Notes: generated by a model not told the origin, from the sequence alone. A DNA stretch of 64,000 nucleotides from Erigeron canadensis (GCF_010389155.1 NC_057768.1:2850501-2914500), one strand, 5' to 3'; positions 21,243-34,105 are shown, numbered from the stretch's first letter. Translations and numbers: made by a program.

Positions 21243-22022
21243 ATTTACCTAAAACATGAACCTAATAATTTAAATGTATAATATCGAACACATATTAAGT
21301 CTTTTTTTTATCATGACCAAATTGAACCCGGCGAACAAATATAGGTTCGATTAAAATTTCTTTTTCGAAATACCAAAAGCAAACAAGACATAATTATGAA
21401 AATAATTAGTATTTTAATATGACAATATACATCTTTGTCTCTTGAAAGATTTCTTTTAAAAATGTCACCTATTAAATTAGGTTTATGAATATAAACAGTT
21501 TTCTAGTTTTTGGTAAAATCTGAAATAGTTTCTTTATCTTAGATAGGGGTGATTTTTGTCTACATCTCGATCAATCACCGTTTTAAACCGTGAAAAACAA
21601 TATTGAGAGTTAAAACCCGTGGTTTCTGGACATTGGGTATTACTTTTATTTTACTTTTAAATCATTTCTTCTTTAAAAGCAAGTTTATTTTAATAAACAA
21701 GAATACACATCATAACAAGAGAAGTTGGTACAAATAATTACAATAGTATGTGGCTAAACCCAAAAAGTGATCCAATCTTCCCATTGTAGATTTTTCCTTT
21801 TGTTCTTTGAAGTGAACCATAAGTAACCAAGTGCCTTGATTTCTTGTAATAATTTGGAAACCACCACTTTTGATTCCTACTTTTTTCTTGAACCTGTTTT
21901 GTAATTTCAAAATTCTTGAATTATTAGCACACAAGATTTGTGTATTTTCATAATTTGTTCTTGCATCACTAGCAAAGAATAATTGTATTGTAGTTTCTTG
22001 TTTTTTTTTAAACTAGTCTGCA
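21243..22022. other. intergenic, nothing recognised
   Basis: AT-rich sequence; the minus-strand open frame at 21710-21934 has no family text. No repeat ends were found. Confidence 0.35.
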
Positions 22023-22441
22023 TTAGCGTTGTACCCGCGCGATGCAGCGGGCTATAAGAAAAAAACGCCGGTGATTTGATGGTGGTTTGTGGGGCGGCGG
22101 CAATGAAAAAGAAAAAAAAAATAAGCCGACGGTAGTGGATGGTGGTTTGATGGTGGTTTCTGGGGCGGTGGTGGATGGTGTTTATGGGGGATAGAGTACA
22201 TAGAAGGTGGATTGCGGCGGTGGATGGTGGTATTTGGGGCGGTGGTGGATGGTGTTTATGGGGGGAGAAAATCAGAGAAGGGGGGAGAGAGAGAAAATCG
22301 GAAATCGGATGAACGTATGTGTGTGTAATGAGCGTGATGGAGAAAAAATAGGGTAGTGTAAATTAGGAGGACATAAAAGACATTTTAAAGATAGAGGTGT
22401 TAAAAAGGGGTGGGGTAGTTTACTTATTAATAGAGTATAGA
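22023..22441 (-). mobile_element. non-autonomous Helitron, minus strand
   Basis: On the minus strand it starts TCTATACTCTATTAATAAG after an A and ends with a GC-rich stem (CCCGCTGCATCGCGCGGG), then TACAACGCTAA followed by T. The 419-bp body is rich in GGTGG/GGCGG words. The start and the stem-plus-CTAA end match the element at 35001-35383, so the two are one family. Confidence 0.8.
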
Positions 22442-24890
22442 TGAGGACGAGACCATGAATTGGTCTTAAACTATATGACACAAAATTGCCTTCAAAGAGA
22501 AAAATTTTATAATATAAAAAATGTTTAAAAATAGATGTGTCATCATATTTCTGTTAATACCTTCTCTGCGTCAACTACTGACTATAGTATAGTAGTATCT
22601 CTTGTTATCTTTTCCTTTTATAATTTTGTTTTAATGAATGCATGACGTTTAGGTGGATGTGAATTTTAAATGATTGGGATAAAAACTTACCATATTAACA
22701 AAATAGGATTGATGTGGTTGTTAACAAATAGTATTATGCAAAAATCGATGTTTTTGGACTCTTCCTTTACGAGAATTATATACTATTGTTCAATATATAT
22801 AAAATCTAATAAGAAACAAAGCTGGTCATATTAAAAACCAATGTTGTTTTTAACCGAAAACAAAAAAATAAAATTATACCACTCGTATTATTAATAGAGT
22901 TAATATCCAGGGATCACTCGTTGAACATTTCATCCGATAAGTGAGGATTCGATTCTCATTAATCCCAAGAATGATAAATAAGCCGATGTTTATAAAACCT
23001 TGAAGGTAATTGTATTTGATTGTTAATTGATATAGATTACAATAGACTATATTTATAAAGTAGCCTAGACTAATACATAAAACGTAATATAAAGAATTCT
23101 AGATATATGAAAACTAAAATATGTCTAAATAAAGTTAATAGCAGGTCTAATTTCGTGATAAAAGTGTTCTGTCTCCAAACATAATTGCCTGGGAGATGGA
23201 CTTTTGGAGGTTCTACGCCTACTCGATGAGTATTTAACGTGACTCGGTTAAAAGTTAAAACAATCGATTCTTTTGGTCTGAGTAGACATTTAGTGAGGGA
23301 CCAGATGCGGTACCAGAAAAAAATCTTATAGGGGGCAAAATTAAAAAATCCATGAAATATAAATATAAAAGGGATCAAAATGTTAAAAACCTATAAGAAA
23401 TTTTTTAAAATCGATAAAAAATTTAAAAATACATGACAAAATCTAAATTTTGAGGGGGACAATTGACCCTTTGCCCCATGTGGTACCGCCCATGTTAGGG
23501 ACGGACATTTGCTATTCTACTCGTTCAAAACAAATTTACTTAGAATGGAAACAAAAGAATAGTACCTCTAAACAGTACCAAGATGAAAGATTGAAAAGGG
23601 AGCAATAAATATGAGGAATGAGAGGTAGATTTGGGGTAATTAAGTAAGACAAGATTACCCCCACTACATTAAATGTTTTTGTTCTTAAACTTCAGACCTG
23701 ACACGTTTACATATCATCAATCAAATTTCAAAATGTTTTGCCCAAAATTTCAAATCAAATCTTTGCCTTTCAAAAAGCGACTGTGGAAGATATTTTCGAA
23801 CTGAATTATAGTACTAAAGCTTTCTTTGTTTACTTTTGATAGTCAAATTATATCTATTTCATCTTGGTTCATTGAGAGAGGTAACAAAATGGCGGTATTA
23901 TATATGCATTGGTTAATAATAATGCATTACCATGTTAAGTAAACAACATATACTCGTACTAATTAATTAAGATTCAAGATATGTACCACGCTGTTGTTGT
24001 GGGCTCGTCCTCAACTCGTAATAGAAGAAGCCATTAGCACCAACTTGTCTTTCGTAGCATTTGGCTTATAATGTAAATCAAAATAATTAATGAACATGCA
24101 ATGTCAATATGGCACGAGACTAATGGTGGTTTTCCATTTTTCCATAATCGCACGCTAGTAGTTACAAAATTCTCAATTGTAACTTCAGACCCTAAAATAT
24201 AACAACAATATCATCTAATGTCGAAAAGGTGAAATATAAACAGTTGTACCTCTAATGTGAGATTGTTTTTTAAAATATACATACGCCTAAAAGTGGATAT
24301 ATCACACATATAACATGAATGTACGTTATAGTGAATTCAATAATGCTTCTGCTTAATTTTGATTTTTTTAGAGTATCACAAACTTTTTTTTTTTAACAAC
24401 CAAATTCAATTTACATGATGATACCTTATACAAGCTTATTTAAAGGTATACGTATAATAAAGACATACGTATAATCGTCCCTTATGTTCATTAATTACAA
24501 AAGTAAAAGGGAGTAAATTAAGTTAAATAAAAAGTTAGCAAAAAGGATATTTATTTATAAGCCAATCTAGTAAAAAACAACCCTTATTTTTGAGAACAAA
24601 AAGCCTGTATCCATTGTTGTGCTTGTATCCTTCCCATATTTGCTACTATTCCCAAAAATTTTTAAAAAAAAATAATAATAAAATAAAAAGTTTCTTTCAA
24701 AAACCACACTTCTCAATATACTTGCATCACTATTTCAGTTCTTGTTTAGCCTTCATTTGTCTCTTCTCACTTCCCCATCAAAACCTCCATAAACACAAAT
24801 CAAAAATAGCTTCACTACTCAAATATGATATGAATATACTATAATCTAGCTTCATTTTCCTTTATACCAACAGTTTCTCCAAAATTAACT
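22442..24890. other. intergenic upstream of the NPH3-like gene
   Basis: At 22900-22990 a B-box-like GGATTCGATTC suggests a SINE scrap. At 23100-23500 purine-rich text with GGTACCAG/GTACCGCC words resembles a decayed transposon end. The last 300 bases (from 24590) are pyrimidine-rich and open in one frame but hold only leader-like sequence before the ATG at 24891. Confidence 0.35.
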
Positions 24891-27057
24891 ATGGCCTATA
24901 GCATGGCAACAAACTCAAAAGGCCAAGCATGGTAAACTTATATATACTTAAATATACGAGTATATATAAAAATAAGTTATATATGTATATGTCATATCTC
25001 TGTTGTTATTACCAATTTATGTGACTAATGTTTTTCTTGTTAATTTACAGGTTTTGTAGCACTGGTTTGCCTAGTGATGTTGTTGTGGAAGTTGACAATA
25101 TGACATTTCATCTACACAAGGTTAATTAGCCACAAAAAAAAAAAAAGATATTCAATTCATAATGTTTTTGGTTAACTTAGTATGTTTGTTTTCATCAAAA
25201 TTAATGTATTAATTGTTTAATGTAATGTTTTTAGTTTCCTTTGATGGCCAAGAGTAAAAAGCTTCATGAGCTAATAACAGAACAAGAGAGCAAAAGTAAC
25301 AATCAAGAAGAGAATAAAGATATCCAGGAGGAAAATGATGACCAGGAGGTTGCAGTGGCAGTGGCAACAGACGAGGGGGTGCGGTACAGCCATCTCAGCT
25401 TCCCGGACTTTCCTGGGGGTCCGGGAGCATTTGAGATGGCTGCAAAGTTTTGTTACACAGTGAAGTTTGAGATTACGTCATCAAACGTTGCTCAACTTCG
25501 CTGTGCTGGAGAAATACTAGAAATGACTGAAGAGTATTGCGAAAACAACCTTGTTTCCAAAACCGAAAGAATCTTGTCCCAAACCGTGCTTCAAAGTTTA
25601 CAAGATTCGATTGAAACACTAAAGTCATGTGACCATTTGATGCCTTTGGCGGATTCTCTTGGCATTGTTGAAAGGTGCATTGAATCTATTTCCACAAAAG
25701 TTGCAGCATTGGATCCGGCTTTGTTTGGTTGGCCATTGAATGAACCACCAACCCGAAAAATGTCCTGGTTTGATGAAATGACATACATTAGTCCTCAATT
25801 ATTCATCAGATTAATCACAACTATGAAAAGTCATAGCACAAATCACGAAATGATTGAAACTTGCATACTTGGGTATGCCAAGAAACATATCCCCGGAATT
25901 ATTCGTTCCAATCGAAAACCGATTCCTTCCTCTAAACCTTCAGAAGGGAATCAGAAAGATTTATTGGAAAAAATTGTTACAAACCTTCCGGCACAAATTT
26001 GTTCAAGCTCTTCAACTAGAGTGAAGCTATTTTTCGGAATGTTAAGGACATCGAATATTCTTAACACATCCGAAGAATGTAAAACGATTTTAGAAAAGAA
26101 GATAGGCTCCCAATTCGAAAATGCGACGCTAGATGACCTTCTAATGCCGAGTTATTCCTATCTTAGTGAGACGTTATACGATGTAGATTGCGTTCAAAGG
26201 ATACTAGAATATTTTCTACTTAGCTTGGAAGATGATAATAAGCAGGCTGAATTAGTACTTGTTGGTAAGCTAATTGATGGTTATCTATCTGAAATCGCAT
26301 TAGATGCTAACCTCAAACCAGAAAAGTTTTACGATCTTGCAATTGCGTTGCCAGAACAAGCCCGGATCTATGACGATGGTCTGTATAGATCCGTGGATGT
26401 ATATATCAAGGTATGACATTATAAATTATTTTTTTCTTAGGATTTAGTTAGATTATATTTTTTACTGTTTAATGACGTGCCTGTTATGTTTTTGTATAAC
26501 AGGCACATCCATGGATAACAGAGGCAGATAGGGAAAAAGTTTCCGGAGTATTAGACTGCCGGAAACTAACACTAGAAGCGTGCACGCACGCTGCTCAAAA
26601 TGAACGTCTCCCACTAAGAGCGGTGGTACAAGTTTTATTTTTCGAGCAGATTCAGCTTCGACAAGCAATTGCGGGGACACTGATGGCGGCAGAAATGGGT
26701 CCCTCTGACTCAGAAAAGTCACCGAGGACACGACAACAACAAGAACAACACGACGAAATGGTGGTTGAAGGGGATGATGGGACGTGGAGGGCGGCCGTGA
26801 GAGAGAATCAAGTGCTTCGGTTAGGGATGGATAGCATGAGGAGAAGGGTACATGAGTTGGAACGTGAATGCACGACAATGAAGATAGCAATTGAAAAGAT
26901 CGATAAGACAGACCAACCCGGTTGGTTCACGAGAAAGCTTGGGTGTACATTTAAGACCCAAGTGTGTGATTCGCATGAACCATCGGTTGTTGAAACTCGA
27001 AAGGGTCGGATTCATAGAACTCGCCGTGAACTTAATAATAAGAAGAAGTTAGTGTAA
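24891..27057 (+). CDS. NPH3/RPT2-like (NRL) BTB-NPH3 protein
   Basis: Four exons (24891-24931, 25051-25120, 25235-26410, 26503-27057) join in frame with GT-AG introns to give 613 residues. The BTB domain begins WFCSTGLPSDVVVEV and continues FHLHKFPLMAKSKKLHELI. An acidic insert (about residues 60-85) precedes HLSFPDFPGGPGAFEMAAKF and LRCAGEILEMTEEY. The NPH3 domain runs from about 213 (MSWFDEMTYISPQLFIRLI) to about 490 (HPWITEADREKV, ERLPLRAVVQVLFFEQIQL). A coiled-coil stretch (RRRVHELERECTTMK) and the tail GWFTRKLGCTFKTQ follow. NRL proteins act at the plasma membrane with phototropins or as CUL3 adaptors; which clade this belongs to is not decided here. Length, splice sites and the intact frame argue for a working gene. 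Confidence 0.95.
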
Positions 27058-27903
27058 GTTCTGATTGACTGATTGTTTCAAATTTATTTTGATTGTTTAT
27101 GGTTCATGACAAGTCAAGTTTGATGGGTCATTGCTCATGAATTGAAGGTAAATATACATTCTTGGTGTTTGATTTACTGTCATTATATGGTTTGTTATTT
27201 TGCAATGTTCAGATATTGTAAATTTAATTGTTTTTGTAAAGTTTGAAACATAATTTCTATAATTAATTTATAATGAAGTTATGAACTTTAGGTCTATATG
27301 TATATATTTTTTATTTTAATAAAATGTTGAAATTTTATATACAAAAAATTAAAATCATAGCCTTAACCTAACCAGTATCTATATTTTACGATAATCCTAC
27401 TCATATTAAAAAGTCGACTCTAATTCAACTGATAAGGAACATATATAGAATAGAGCAAAATGTATTTTCTTCCCCTAAATTTGGTAAATTATATCTTATA
27501 TGCAACTGGATAAAATGAATTTATAATAATGCATTAGATGAATACCCGTATGATGTGACAACGATAATGGTAACGGCAACATGACGATGGCAGTGACCGA
27601 TGTCGGCATCCGTAGCGTAAATTATTGATATAAAATGATAGTATGGTTATCTTAATAATTCAGGGGGAGATATTGTAAATTAGTTTAATTAAGGGTATAT
27701 TATGTATTCAATAGGCTCATAAATATTAATTATTTTATTAAGATATTTTGGGTATTTTAAAGATATAATTAAAAATGAAAAGAGAATTTGTTGTATAATA
27801 GTAAAGATAGCATAAATAAAAAATAAAAAGTGTGCCTAAATAAATTTATGTCATGTGTTACATGTGAGTCCAAAAGTTGTATCTTTTACTTTTATATACT
27901 ATA
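27058..27903. other. 3' region and intergenic
   Basis: The first 250 bases are the likely 3' UTR of the NPH3-like gene. At 27540-27640 a short GACAACG...GGCAGTGACC block resembles the triplet-rich part of the Helitrons at 40374 and 48545. Nothing coding is seen. Confidence 0.35.
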
Positions 27904-29031
27904 CTAGGATCTTTTACCCGCACGATGCGCGAATTATTATAATTGTTAATTTTATTAAGAGTATGAGGGGGGAGGGAGTGGTTGCGGCGAAGAGGACGCG
28001 GGGAAGCGGGGCGGCACGGGCACACAGCCGCCGACGGTTCACCGCAGGAGAGAAGAAGAAATGGGGGGAAGAACCCTGAAGGGGGGAAGAAGAGAGAGAA
28101 TAAAGAGAACGAGCGTGATTGGTGGAGATGTTAGTGGTGGGGCCCATTAAAGGTAAAAAATTTGACCCTTCCTCATTTTCTTAACAAAAAATATGTATTT
28201 TTTTTAATTAATTTATAATGATGAGGTAGCGATTGAGGGAAGATAGGAAAAAGTAGCGTCAGTGATTTGGGAAAGATGGGGGATATTGAGAAAAATTGAG
28301 GTGTAAAGATTTGATGGGTTAGTGTTGGGAGATGATGGTTGACCACTACCTCCCTGACAACTTCTAAATAGTTTACAATTAACATTGTTTTTCAAACTTA
28401 TATTTGATCTATACGATTTCATGGTATTCATTACATAAAAGATTTAACTTCATTAGGAAATAAAATTCATAAATAAGTAAGAAATTTTTAATATAATAAA
28501 ATCTAAAATTAAACTATAAATAAGAAGTCGTTATTTACGTTAATTTTGAACTCATCTCCATAAAAAATTCAGTTAATTTTAAACATCTCCAAGTACAATC
28601 ACCCTATAAAAATCTTTAAAATTACATGTACAAAAACATATTATAAGTATAATGACATGTTAGAAGAAATCATGACATCCTAACTTACTAATAAAGCTAT
28701 ATAAAGCAATAATATAATATAAATAAAAATCATGAAATATAATATGTTGGAGATAACTCTTATCAAATATGCAATTAATAAATAATACAAAATTGACTTC
28801 GTACGATCTGAACAAATTATGATAGTAATTTTCTTTCCATAATATGGAGTATTATTTATAGCAATCTAGTTTATTATTATTTTTATATATTTATATGATA
28901 AAATATTATGAAAATAAATATGAAGATGTCACGTATGAAAAATCTTATGTGGCAAATTCTAAAGGTAATTTTGAGTTGAGGTGGATAGTTTTATAAAGGT
29001 AGGATAACTATTGTTTTATTATGTATATAGA
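27904..29031 (-). mobile_element. non-autonomous Helitron, minus strand
   Basis: The minus-strand 3' end reads CGCGCATCGTGCGGGTAAAA then GATCCTAG followed by T, with a stem (CGCGCAT/GTGCG) before it. The 5' end TCTATATACATAATAAAAC lies next to a TATAGA microsatellite at 29025-29056, so the exact start is uncertain by up to 25 bases. The 1.1-kb body contains a GC-rich block (27965-28150) unlike its surroundings and no intact ORF. Confidence 0.6.
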
Positions 29032-29056
29032 TATAGATATAGATATAGATATAGAT
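29025..29056 (+). repeat. (ATAGAT)n microsatellite
   Basis: Five tandem ATAGAT units adjoin the Helitron 5' end; slippage of the TC-containing start is the likely source. Confidence 0.85.
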
Positions 29057-30282
29057 TATGCCTCCAGGAGTTGTATATATAGATCGTGGAAAACGGGTCC
29101 AAAGGTCCATTTCTGAGTTCCAACAAATTTGTATTCGGGGTATCAGGGTATGAATCTTCTCATATTTGTGTTTGTTTTGGCAGCAAGTGTAACCTACGTT
29201 GGAAATTGCTCAATTTTTCTCTCAAGTTTACTAGTACACATTCACACATATTGAAGCTTGTTTGATAGTAGCTCGGTTTGCTACTAAAGTTGAGACTTAC
29301 AAATAAGATAAACCAACACCAGCTTATGACTTCTAAGTTTCTGTAGACACATTTTTTAAGCTTTTAAAGAAGCAAAACATAAAGTATCAAACATGGGTTG
29401 ATCATACCCACATGCGCAGTCCAAAACTAAGGTGATCCATAAAGCCCATCTACGGTAGAACTTATGCTACATAAGTACATAGCCATATACACTCACCCAT
29501 GTCAATCTTTTTGTTAGCACTAAGGCCTCTAAGACTTTTCCTAAATCTCTTCACCTCTTTATAAATGTTAGTTTATTGTCATGTCAGTATATTCCAATTC
29601 AAAAACTACCTCTAACATCAAGACCTCTTTCTCACCTCTTTCTAAACTTATTTTATTCTATATAAAAACCAAAAAAAAAAAAAAAAATAACACAAAACAA
29701 TATGCATGGCCCACCACCTCCTCGTCCAACCCCTTCCTATTTCCCGACTAGCTCATTTTCAACGAGAGTGGAACGGTTTGTGACATTAACGTCCAAAAAT
29801 GAAAAAGGTGGAAGTGTCTTGGACGAGCTCATCCAAACACTACTACGAGCGGCCTAATAGGTGGCTTTTCAAATTTTCATAGCTTTTATCAGCTATTCCA
29901 CTACAAGGAGACTAGGAGAGGCTTCAAAGTTCCAACTATTCTCAAATTGATATAACAATGATATAATTATTAAATAGGCCAAAGTAATTTTTCAGTCCCT
30001 ATAGTTTTTTGATTTTGTAGTTTTCATCATCGCTGTTAACTTTTTGACACATGGAATTATTTTATACGATAATTTTATTTCTTACTAAAAGATTTCATAA
30101 GTGTCTAAATCATATATATGACTATTTAGGTAAATTTTTCATTAATTTTACATATTCTTTTGTTTATGTTTCTTTAAATGAGTTTGTTTCATTGATTTAT
30201 TCATGTGTTCTTTATAATGTTTTCCATCTGATTAATTTTGTAAGTTTATTGAAACAAGCAAGCAAAAATGTATATAAAAATT
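29057..30282. other. intergenic, nothing clearly coding
   Basis: It has a poly-A tract at 29672-29687. Between about 29516 and 29850, CACTAAGGCCTC near one end and GAGCGGCCTAATA near the other are weakly inverted, perhaps an old hAT-type MITE, but no duplication of the target was found. Confidence 0.3.
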
Positions 30283-30569
30283 GGTTTAGTGCACCGAAAT
30301 GCAACTAACTATGCCTAAAAAGTTATAGTGTGCACGAACTAACGTTATTTTATTGTATGCATAAACTAAATAAAAAAAGTTTAAATCATGTAATTATTTA
30401 TACACTTATAATTTTTTTTTCCACGTGACAGTTCATATGGGCTACCACGTATACACATTGCATGATTTGAACATTTTTACTACGTTTATGCATACAATAA
30501 AAAAAACGTTAGTTCATGCACACTATAACTTTTTGGGCATAGTTTGTTTCATTCCAGCGCACTAAATCC
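30283..30569. mobile_element. fold-back MITE of MULE type, copy 2
   Basis: Long inverted arms of about 110 bases start GGTTTAGTGCACC at the left and, read inward from the right, GGATTTAGTGCGC. Both arms carry AAGTTATAGTGTGCA and AACTAACGTT. A 10-bp direct repeat TATAAAAATT flanks it exactly (30273-30282 and 30570-30579). A 9-10-bp duplication points to mobilisation by a Mutator-type transposase. It is related to the element at 1927-2177. Confidence 0.8.
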
Positions 30570-31829
30570 TATAAAAATTAATGATTTACTGTACTTTTTG
30601 CAGTCGGACTCTTTATGTATACTCATGATTGCTTACAAAACGGATCTTTTTAAGTATAATGAAAATAAAATATGGTACAGAAAAATGTTGCATATGAAAT
30701 GTACATATATTAAAAATAAAAAAAGGCTAATGAGTTTTTTTTTTAAATAAATTGTTAACCATGCAGTCCGCTCCATCACATCTTCATGCGTCCAAATATT
30801 GATCAGGGAGCTCGACGCCAGTCACGAACCACATTCTTTTCGACGAGCTGACATCGTCCGCCCGGCCCAACGTGTGGTTGGGACCGGCCTTATAAGTTAT
30901 TGTTTTATCTTTGATGTTAAAGAAAAAGAAAAAGGCCAATAATATGATACCTCCACGATTAAATGACCACCTCAAGATCCAAATATGAGAATCTCTAAAA
31001 GCACATCTTAAATAAAGACACCCTATGAAGGAATGAATGAATGAATATTTAACGATTTGGAATTTCATCTTTCAACGGCCTACCATGAAGCTGCATGTTA
31101 TACCCAAAATCAATTAATCAAATCAAAGGTTTCAGAACCATAAACTGTACGTTTGTTTGACCCAAAATGCGAACCACACTAAATGTTCTCCCCTTTACTT
31201 TACTTTAATTTAATTTAATCAAAAGTATACTTATAAATTATGGGTAGAAAAAAAATGATAATGATAAATCAACCTAATTGGTGTGTCTAAAGATATGCCT
31301 AGTAAAATGATGACATGTGAAAAAATCTCAGGGGGCAAGATTAAGAAAGAGAATTAGTGAAATCTACATGTCAAATTGTTAAGGTTTTAGGTTAATTTTT
31401 AGACATATGAGTCGAATTAAGTTGATTAATATTTTCCAACTAGAGATCCAAATTTTCACTACTTTTACCTCCCTTCTGCAGCTTAATTAAAATAAACAGT
31501 ATATATACATAATATGATATTACACAAATGTTAATCAATAATATTTATGTTGTGTCCTAAATATTACAGTAGTATAATCAGGTGACAAAATATAGAACCT
31601 GATTCTCTATAGTCTATATATTACAGTTATACATGCATATATATATAATGCAAAATGATTACACAAATCTTGATGGTGGCGAATCGACCAGTGTTAGCGA
31701 AATGCCCAATACGCTTCCTCTCCATAAAATCCCAACACAAATATAGATAACTCACCTGATACCAATTAGATATCCCAAATTCGTACTCTCGATTGAGATT
31801 CATATCGATATTGATATAAATATACATAA
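30570..31829. other. intergenic; possible gene scrap at 30784-30900
   Basis: At 30784-30895 on the minus strand a GC-richer open stretch reads AGPNHTLGRADDVSSSKRMW then FVTGVELPDQYLDA and stop, unlike the surrounding AT-rich DNA. I do not recognise it, and it has no start or splice signals. The promoter of the CASP-like gene must lie before 31830; several TATATA words at 31635-31650 are possible. Confidence 0.3.
31255..31439 (+). repeat. short MITE-like repeat, copy 2
   Basis: It matches 2538-2723 over its length: AATGATAAATCAACCTAATT at the left, GGGGGCAAGATTAAGAAAG inside and TTGATTAATATTTTCC at the right. It sits about 400 bases upstream of the CASP-like gene. Confidence 0.6.
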
Positions 31830-33287
31830 ATGGCGTTAGAATTGGCAGGTTCGATTGGCACTAGTGCAAGTTTAGCTCTAAGATTAGGACAAGCTCTTTT
31901 CTCTGTTGCTTCCCTGCTTTTCATGTGTCTCGGTGTCCAATTCTACGCTTATACTTCTTTCTGGTACATATATCTCATTTCATTCGTTGATTTAATTTTC
32001 AAAAACTTTAAATTAACTTTTAGTTAGTTAGTTGCTGTGACTACTGTAAATTTAACAAAATTATCTATAAAAAAAAAATATTGATATTAAGTGTACTGAT
32101 GTCATGATAATTAATTAGAATGTTTAGTATATTCAGAATTTTTGATGTTTGATCATATCGATCGAACTAGTTATGTTTGATGTAACGGATACGGACTATT
32201 GCTAGATTAGTAGATTTTGTTTGGTCGTCTGAAATGTATATGATTGTCAAACGTATACGTACTATACGGTATATAGTTGATTTACAGACATAAACATAAA
32301 ACATAGAATGTGTTTTTATTTTTTTGGTATAATATTGTCCCGGATGAAAAATATACATAGTTTAAAATGAAATCATTACATTGTGACACCAATAATATTT
32401 GATATGTACAACTTCAATAGTTTTTTATTGATGGAATTTTATAATTAGGCAATTATTTTGGGCCAATGAATTTGAGATGGAGGGAGTGTTTGCCAATTTC
32501 ACTTAGGGAGTAATTTTTTTTTCCCTTTTCGCTAATTTCATTTACTTAAGCTAATTGTAATACAATTCATGATAAGTAACAGAGGTTGTTAATTGTATAT
32601 CGATCAGCTTCTTGGTGACAATCAAAGGTTTAGTGATTCCGTGGAGTTTGACACTAGCAATGGTCGACGCATTCTCTCTATTTGTAAAACGCCAATCATG
32701 CTGTCAAGCGCAAATAGTGTTGGTCATTGTTATAGGAGACTGGGTACGTACCTTCTACTTATCAAACTAATTAAAATCTCTATATATGTTGTTTGTCACA
32801 GTACTTACGGATTGGATCATGGGTTCGATCAGTGGTAAACACCCTAGCAAATGGAGACAGAGGTCATGGGTTCGATCCCCATCCCATGTAAAGGTTGGAG
32901 GGTCTTTTTTCTACTATTTAGGTAGAAAATGAAAGCAGTCTCTCTACTTAGGTAGATGTAAAGTCCGCCTACATCTTAACCTCCCCCATACACCGTCGAG
33001 GTATTGGGGGCTCAAAAGTCGTAGAATGCGGCACTGAGTAGTTTCTTTCTTTCTAACAAAAAATGAAATATTGTTGGCAGATTCTTTCATTCTTATCACT
33101 AGCAGCTGCGTGCTCAACAGCTAGTGTATCAGATTTCATGGTCACAGATGTCGGTACTGCCTTTTGTAGCGGTAAAATGTGCAGCAGGTTTCAGTTATCA
33201 GCTGCCATGGCCTGCTTTTCTTGGTGTTTGTCGCTAGCATCTGCTCTTTTTAATCTCTGGCTTCTCCCTTCTTTATGCTCTCTCTAA
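31830..33287 (+). CDS. CASP-like membrane protein, CASPL5B type
   Basis: Three exons (31830-31963, 32608-32743, 33081-33287) join in frame to give 158 residues, the usual length of CASPL5B proteins. Four hydrophobic segments lie near residues 19-40 (ALFSVASLLFMCLGVQFY), 46-67 (FLVTIKGLVIPWSLTLAMV), 80-105 (IVLVIVIGDWILSFLSLAAA) and 128-152 (MACFSWCLSLASALFNLWLL). The family's Arg in the first (ALRLGQ) and Asp in the third (GDW) are present. CASP-like proteins are four-helix membrane proteins related to the Casparian-strip scaffold proteins; members outside the endodermis are mostly uncharacterised. Intron 2 contains a SINE. A copy of exon 3 and the sequence after it is found at 36592-37700. 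The splice between exons 1 and 2 (TG/C) is decided by the conserved FLVT text. Confidence 0.93.
32816..33055 (+). mobile_element. tRNA-derived SINE in CASPL intron 2
   Basis: It has ATCAGTGGTAAAC as the A-box region and GGGTTCGATCC (32868-32878) as the B box, then AGCAGTCTCTCTACTTAGG, GTAAAGTCCGCCTACATC and CTCCCCCATACACCGTCGAG, and a T-rich end (TTTCTTTCTTTC). The copy at 53585-53835 is the same family. Its target duplication is not clear. The duplicated segment at 36592 seems to lack it. Confidence 0.85.
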
Positions 33288-34095
33288 TGACTAGCTAACT
33301 AGCTAGTTCAATTTGTACTAATTCTGAGTTTAAGAAAGTTGCATATATCAGAATAGTGGGTTGACTGCATAAAATCTTTATGCCCGATTGCCAGTTAACG
33401 AGATCCTAACGAATACCATATTAATTTTCTACGTATGCTTGGCCGCTTGGGCAGGTTGAATTGATTCGGATAATGGGTGAATTTGGTGCGAGTTGAACCA
33501 CATTACTTATTTTGAAAAAGGTCAAAGTCAAACATGTCTAATTCAGAAGGTTGACCTATTGGGTCTAACACATTTTTCTTCGTTTTGCTATAATAAAAAG
33601 GCTGTTATGACAAAGAAACTCAGGTTACAACAAAAGGACAACCTCTTGTTCTTGCATTTCTTATAAAGTTGTACCTCCTTTCAAATTTGTGATTTCAGTT
33701 GTATGTTCCTTTCAAATTGGTGACATTTTCTTTGTCATTTTGGGTTCTAGGATTCGATTTCTGATTAAGAACCAAAAATTTATCCATAGGTGTCAATTTG
33801 GTAACAGGAATACTAGATTTAATTTTCTTATGCAACTATTTTTGTGGGTTCCAGGATTTGATTTCTGATTAAGAACCAAAACTTTATTCATAAATGTCAG
33901 TTTGGTAAAAGGAATACTAGATTTGATATTTTTTATGCAACTATATTTGTGGATTAATGCCTATATGATGCGTAATGGCAAAGCCGACGGCAGCTAGAGC
34001 TGTTAGTAGTTCGTGATAGTGGCCATGCCTCTATGTACTAGTTGGGATGACAAAATTTGGGTTATGTCAGATTGGCGGGTTTGGGTCGACTAACA
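33061..34095 (+). repeat. segmental duplication, source copy
   Basis: From ATGAAATATTGTTGGCAG through the last CASPL exon, the downstream GTCAAAGTCAAA and GTTACAACA blocks and on to GATGCGTAATGGCAAAGCC and AGCTGTTAGTAGTTCGTGAT, it matches 36592-37700 in order. Similarity is high in the exon and at the far end and patchy in between. Confidence 0.85.
33758..33955 (+). repeat. two-copy tandem repeat in the source duplication
   Basis: Two blocks of about 95 bases share GATTTCTGATTAAGAACCAAA, GTCAGTTTGGTAA-type and GGAATACTAGATTT words. The other copy of the segment (near 37470-37560) has only one block, so this duplication is probably younger than the segmental one, or one unit was lost there. 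Confidence 0.7.
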
Positions 34096-34105
34096 CATGT
34101 GTTTG

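Noticed and set aside
21710..21934. 74-residue minus-strand frame
   Set aside because: It has no recognisable motif, start context or splice signals, and its size is expected by chance in AT-rich DNA.
24590..24844. 84-residue open frame ahead of the NPH3-like gene
   Set aside because: It is pyrimidine-rich leader sequence; the BTB text begins only with the ATG at 24891 after proper splicing.
30051..30308. 85-residue frame of Phe/Tyr/Val-rich text
   Set aside because: It is a low-complexity AT-rich translation that runs into the fold-back MITE.
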